From: Candidatus Omnitrophota bacterium | GTDB lineage: Bacteria; Omnitrophota; Gorgyraeia; 2-01-FULL-45-10 | NCBI GenBank assembly: GCA_003140915.1 | Contig: PLLI01000062.1 | Location: forward strand, 7,125-14,969 | Direction of reading: 5' to 3' | Length of the DNA stretch: 7,845 nt | Part shown: in pieces, positions 6,185 to 7,845 of the stretch | Layout of the letters: every line of letters starts with the position of its first letter | Numbering within the stretch: the stretch's first letter is position 1 | Made by a program: the position numbers and the translations under genes | The notes under the pieces: generated by a model | The model's database searches: none | Seen by the model: the letters and a program-made list of their open reading frames with translations, nothing else | Told to the model about the DNA's origin: nothing

Positions 6185-6293
6185 TTTCTGCTTCGCCATT
6201 CTATAGTCAACTGAGGTATGGCTTCGCAGGAATACGGCCCTACGAAGCTCTACCGCGGTCTAACGGCCGAAGAGCGAAGTAGGCCTTTCGCAT
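6185..6293 (-). ncRNA. Structured 5' leader of the small-protein mRNA (candidate cis-regulator)
   Basis: Between the predicted transcription start (about 6293) and the SD lies about 110 nt of GC-rich RNA with many complementary words. GGCCTAC (minus, near 6285-6279) can pair with GTAGGGCC (near 6243-6236, one bulge), continued across an internal loop by GCTC/GAGC. CTTCGC and GCTTCG words can also pair with GCGAAGC near 6226-6221 and with GCGAAG at about 6196-6191, close to the SD. CGAAG or CTTCG occurs five times between 6191 and 6279. The alternative pairings would allow a switch, but I recognise no known riboswitch class, and the block may instead be another dispersed repeat. Confidence 0.35.
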
Positions 6294-6299
6294 TGGATA

Positions 6300-6328
6300 A
6301 GTATACATTAATTTGCTATTGTATGCAA
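6300..6328 (-). promoter_or_regulatory. Sigma70-like promoter of the small-protein gene
   Basis: On the minus strand, TTGCAT (6323-6328) and TATACT (6300-6305) are separated by exactly 17 nt. The -10 matches TATAAT at five of six positions; the -35 keeps TTG only. The expected start is near 6293. It follows the macB stop codon by about 40 nt, so the small gene does not depend on readthrough from macB. Confidence 0.6.
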
Positions 6329-6330
6329 AT
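6311..6330. promoter_or_regulatory. Inverted repeat over the -35 box, possible operator
   Basis: ATTTGC (6311-6316) and GCAAAT (6325-6330) are perfect reverse complements separated by 8 nt, about two helical turns in total. The right arm overlaps the -35 box and the rest covers the promoter spacer, the position of a repressor site. The 6-bp arms are short, so chance is possible. Confidence 0.35.
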
Positions 6331-6366
6331 CGAGATTCCGATTTTTTCTGACATTTTTCTACTCAC

Positions 6367-7845
6367 CTATTCGTACCGCAATGCCTCGATCGGATTGAGT
6401 TTGGAGGCCTGGCGTGCGGGCCATAAGCCGAAGACAAGCCCGACGGCAATGGAAAAGATGGTGGCGAGCAGGATAGAAAAGATAGATATCTTTATCGTCC
6501 AACCGGCGAAGATGGCCAGAAGAAGCGCTATGCCGGCGCCGAAGGCTACGCCGGCCACTCCTCCGGTAAACGTCATAGTGATCGCTTCTATGAGGAATTG
6601 GAACATTATATCCGATTCACGCGCGCCTATAGCTTTGCGCAAGCCTATCTCTCTTGTGCGCTCGGTTACGGAGACGAGCATTATGTTCATTATGCCGATG
6701 CCTCCGACGAGAAGCGAAATGGCCGCGATGGCGCCCAAAAGCCATGACATGGTCTTAGTGGTGGCCTCCATGGTCTGTTTGATATCGGCCATGTTCCTTA
6801 CCTCGAAAGCGCTTTCGTTTTCTTTGGTGTCGGCCATATGGTGACGTTTTAAAAGAAGCTCGATTATCGATCTCTGCACGCCGTCCATCAGAGGAAGGTC
6901 CGTAACCTCCACATCGATCGAATCTATATACTGCTTACCCATTAAACGGTACATCGCGGTCGTAACCGGCATAATCACCACGTCATCCTGATCGCGCCAT
7001 CCTGTAGCGCCTTTCTGGGGCAAGATACCTATAACTTTAAAAGTAATGCGATTTATCCTTATTATCGCCCCCATCGGGTCAGAGTCTCCGAAAAGTTGCG
7101 TCACCACAGTCGTGCCGAGCAGCGCGACTCTTGCCCGCATGCGCACCTCCTCATCCTTGAAGAAACTACCTGTCGTCGGCACTGCCGCGTGCATATCGGC
7201 ATAGTTGACGCCCGTACCCTGAACCTGCGTATTCCAGTTCTTATTCGCATATACCAGCTGGCTGCTGCCGCTGACTGTGGGTGAGACGCGTCTTACACCT
7301 GACAATTTCGCGATAGCATCTATATCCTGAAACGTAAATCTTGTGACCGCGCCGGCTCCCAGCGATACGCCATGCAGCTGTTGCGAACCTGGACGGACCA
7401 TGAGAAGGTTCGAACCTAAAGAAGCCAATTGCTTTTCAATGGACTCCTGGGCGCCCGCACCTAACGCGAGCATGGCTATGACCGCAGCCACGCCGATAAG
7501 AATGCCGAGCATCGAAAGGAGAGCGCGCATCTTATGTGAAGTGATCGAAAAGAATGCCTGGCGAAAATGGTCCGTAAGCTCTGCGCGCTTTATGTCGGTC
7601 TGGGATTCCGATATTATACTATCGATAGATATATTAAGAGGTTCCTCGGGCATCTCTTTAGAAGCGCTTTTTTTAACCTCATCCGCAATGATCTTGCCGT
7701 CGCGCATTCGGATTATCCTCTTGGCGTACTCAGATACTTCTTCTTCGTGGGTAACCATCACCACCGTCTTACCTTTATTATTGAGCGTAGTGATTATGCC
7801 CATTATCTCGTTCTGGCTCTTGGTATCGAGGTTACCTGTGGGCTC
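6367..7845 (-). CDS. macB: MacB-type ABC transporter, ATPase-permease fusion (5' part missing)
   Basis: The 492 visible residues are the C-terminal part of an exporter subunit that normally has about 650 residues; the gene continues past the right edge. The first visible residues, EPTGNLDT, are the end of Walker B plus the D-loop, and VTHEEE (His at visible residue 33) is the H-loop. A charged linker (about 55-85) leads to TM1 (about 112-128), a periplasmic MacB core (about 130-355), and three C-terminal membrane segments of the FtsX fold with the signature VGGIGIMNIML and TERTREIGLRKAIGA (about 394-408). ATPase and permease in one chain is the MacB layout rather than the separate LolD/LolC layout. 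Such proteins use ATP to drive export of drugs, peptides or lipoproteins through a periplasmic adaptor and TolC. The partner genes would be expected upstream, outside the window. It ends at ALRYE, as typical of the family. Confidence 0.93.
   Translation of the reverse strand, partial: EPTGNLDTKSQNEIMGIITTLNNKGKTVVMVTHEEEVSEYAKRIIRMRDGKIIADEVKKSASKEMPEEPLNISIDSIISESQTDIKRAELTDHFRQAFFSITSHKMRALLSMLGILIGVAAVIAMLALGAGAQESIEKQLASLGSNLLMVRPGSQQLHGVSLGAGAVTRFTFQDIDAIAKLSGVRRVSPTVSGSSQLVYANKNWNTQVQGTGVNYADMHAAVPTTGSFFKDEEVRMRARVALLGTTVVTQLFGDSDPMGAIIRINRITFKVIGILPQKGATGWRDQDDVVIMPVTTAMYRLMGKQYIDSIDVEVTDLPLMDGVQRSIIELLLKRHHMADTKENESAFEVRNMADIKQTMEATTKTMSWLLGAIAAISLLVGGIGIMNIMLVSVTERTREIGLRKAIGARESDIMFQFLIEAITMTFTGGVAGVAFGAGIALLLAIFAGWTIKISIFSILLATIFSIAVGLVFGLWPARQASKLNPIEALRYE

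Noticed and set aside
6173..6199. Longer start (93 residues) for the small exported protein
   Set aside because: The ATG at 6199 has no SD and would put a basic MAKQKRRSS stretch before the signal peptide, while an AGGAGG sits ideally before the ATG at 6172.
6327..6344. Hairpin AAATCG/CGATTT with T-run on the plus strand as a terminator
   Set aside because: The six-pair stem is weak, the T-run is on the plus strand where no gene precedes it, and it overlaps the promoter of the small gene. It may end macB weakly, but I cannot support that.
6218..6844. 208-codon plus-strand open frame
   Set aside because: It is mostly antisense to the strong FtsX domain of macB and starts in the leader/promoter region; it has no domain and a biased composition.

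Overview
All convincing genes in this window lie on the minus strand, so transcription runs from right to left. The envelope inventory (a MacB-type ABC exporter, a signal-peptide serine hydrolase, small exported proteins) points to a bacterium, probably with a two-membrane envelope. Frequent ATA and AGG codons and irregular Shine-Dalgarno (SD) use fit an uncultivated lineage. I lean weakly to something like Omnitrophota, but nothing here is a taxonomic marker.

Right to left: (1) 6367-7845 is the 3' part of a macB-like gene whose ATPase half is cut off by the window edge. (2) 6173-6366 holds a good sigma70-like promoter with an overlapping inverted repeat, then a structured leader of about 120 nt. 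(3) 5918-6172 encodes an 84-residue exported cysteine-containing protein. It is closed by a strong bidirectional terminator at 5846-5886. (4) A TATAAT box just past that terminator probably starts a four-gene operon: an ArsB/NhaD (IT superfamily) permease (4434-5816), an MgtA-type P3B ATPase (1857-4427), an exported helical repeat protein (1293-1838) and a class A beta-lactamase-fold serine hydrolase without the usual omega-loop Glu (360-1271). Gaps between these genes are 6, 18 and 21 nt. (5) 1-359 is non-coding as far as I can tell. It is packed with copies, in both orientations, of an ATCGAAATTTTAC-like word and with GC-rich hairpins, and looks like a cluster of short palindromic repeats.

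Working model (inference): the operon joins two ion transporters with two exported envelope proteins, so it may coordinate Mg2+ or Na+/H+ handling with cell-wall or periplasmic maintenance. The ATPase identity is secure. The permease substrate, the repeat protein's job and the hydrolase's substrate are not. The least explained items are the left-edge repeat cluster, the leader RNA of the small protein, and the repeat protein itself.
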